Origin: DASYSA01 sp036003885 | GTDB lineage: Bacteria > Acidobacteriota > Blastocatellia > UBA7656 | Length of the DNA stretch: 7,270 nucleotides | Assembly (NCBI GenBank): GCA_036003885.1 | Contig: DASYSA010000025.1 | Span: forward strand, 1-7,270 | Direction of reading: 5' to 3' | In this document: positions 6,809-7,270 of the stretch, piece by piece | Layout of the letters: each line of letters begins with the position of its first letter | How positions within the stretch are numbered: the first letter of the stretch is position 1 | The notes under the pieces: generated by a model | The model's database searches: none | The model's input: only the letters and a program-made list of their open reading frames with translations | Told to the model about the DNA's origin: nothing | Translations under genes and position numbers: made by a program

Positions 6809-7105
6809 GTTTGCGGTGCCCCAGGCGATGTAGCCGGCTGCCTCCCAGACCTCTTACACCGGTCGACTACTCTTCTCTCCGCGGAAACAAACAAAGAGCG
6901 TACAGAATCTCGACGGATTTATCCACCATTGGTTCGGTGACATCGGATTCCAGGGTGAAGTTGAGAGTGGGACTTAAGCTTGATAGTGAACTGAAGGGCG
7001 GAGCCACGAATTGCACGAATCGACACGAATATTCGTGATCATTCGCGCAATTCGTGTAATTCGTGGCCCCGCCCCTTGACGCTTCTGACCTCCGAGGTTG
7101 ACGCT
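6809..7105. other. mnmE-mnmG intergenic region
   Basis: This 297-base gap has no credible gene; short open frames on both strands are non-protein-like. Its distal half (6996-7074) is a long palindrome. The 187 bases next to mnmG (6809-6995) would be its leader if mnmG has its own promoter. GATAAA on the minus strand (about 6918-6923) resembles a -10 box but lacks a convincing -35. The gap is wide for two genes that are often tightly linked. Confidence 0.5.
6996..7074. repeat. Palindrome of CACGAAT / ATTCGTG words with GC-clamped base
   Basis: The left arm has CACGAAT at 7005, 7014 and 7024. The right arm has the inverted word ATTCGTG at 7031, a variant ATTCGCG at 7041, then ATTCGTG at 7050 and 7059. 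Spacing is 9 or 10 bases and mirrors across the centre, where CACGAAT and ATTCGTG form a perfect 14-bp palindrome (7024-7037). The outer ends, GGGCGG (6996-7001) and CCGCCC (7069-7074), clamp the stem, which pairs over most of its length with few mismatches. It begins 31 bases after the mnmE stop in transcription order, so it may end or stabilise the mnmE transcript. No T-run follows it. Confidence 0.9.
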
Positions 7106-7270
7106 CTACTTTCCTATGCAGAAAGTCGAAAAGATCTGATTCAATATGTCCTCGGTCAAAGTCTCGCCTGTCACTTCACCAATCGCGGCGAGTGCCCCGC
7201 GCAATCTGAGCAAGATGATCTCTTCAAACTCGTCCTGAACCATCAACTCGCGTGCGCCTTCGAGTTGCTC
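7106..7270 (-). CDS. mnmE: tRNA modification GTPase MnmE, C-terminal end (N-terminus outside window)
   Basis: The minus strand is open from the window edge to the TAG at 7106-7108, giving the last 54 residues. They include ELMVQDEFEEIILLRLR, GALAAIGEVTGETLTED, and the ending ILNQIFSTFCIGK. The terminal C-[ILV]-G-K motif and the preceding GE(I/V)TGE..TEDIL..IF block are diagnostic of MnmE; the cysteine lies by the folate-bound active site in the family. MnmE is a potassium-dependent GTPase that partners MnmG, so its place just upstream of mnmG on the same strand fits one pathway. The G domain and folate-binding N-terminus lie beyond base 7270. Confidence 0.95.
   Translation of the reverse strand, partial: EQLEGARELMVQDEFEEIILLRLRGALAAIGEVTGETLTEDILNQIFSTFCIGK

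Overview
This 7.27-kb window is a stretch of bacterial chromosome of moderately high GC content. It holds six protein-coding genes, two of them cut by the window edges, and no RNA gene, insertion sequence or CRISPR array that I can see. The gene mix is MacB/FtsX-type permeases, a twin-arginine-exported Gfo/Idh/MocA oxidoreductase and an mnmE/mnmG pair, with intergenic palindromes built from short repeated words. Together these suggest a free-living soil or environmental bacterium, most likely Acidobacteriota (Blastocatellia-like). That placement is inference from gene style; no marker here proves it.

Layout from left to right. (1) 1-265, plus strand: the C-terminal end of a CBS-domain protein. 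(2) 397-1665 and 1747-3036, minus strand: two full-length MacB-like ABC permeases in tandem, with no ATPase or membrane-fusion gene beside them here. (3) 3037-3334: a divergent, promoter-bearing spacer. (4) 3335-4840, plus strand: a TAT-signal Gfo/Idh/MocA oxidoreductase. Its true start is well inside the longest open frame. (5) 4940-6808, minus strand: complete mnmG. (6) 7106-7270, minus strand: the last 54 codons of mnmE, upstream of mnmG in the same direction. MnmE and MnmG together make the wobble-uridine modification of tRNAs.

The most unusual signal lies between the genes. Every spacer that contains the 3' end of a gene also contains a palindrome, and the one spacer made only of 5' ends (3037-3334) has no comparable element. 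Three of the palindromes share an architecture although their sequences are unrelated. Each arm is a short tandem array of a 7-nt word, and the other arm is the same array inverted: GCGTGAT words at 1672-1742, GTTGTCA/GTGGTCA words at 4849-4943, and CACGAAT words at 6996-7074. The fourth (341-363) is a smaller REP-like pair of overlapping hairpins. I find no new enzymatic system; the repeated-word palindromes at gene 3' ends are the best candidate for something under-described.
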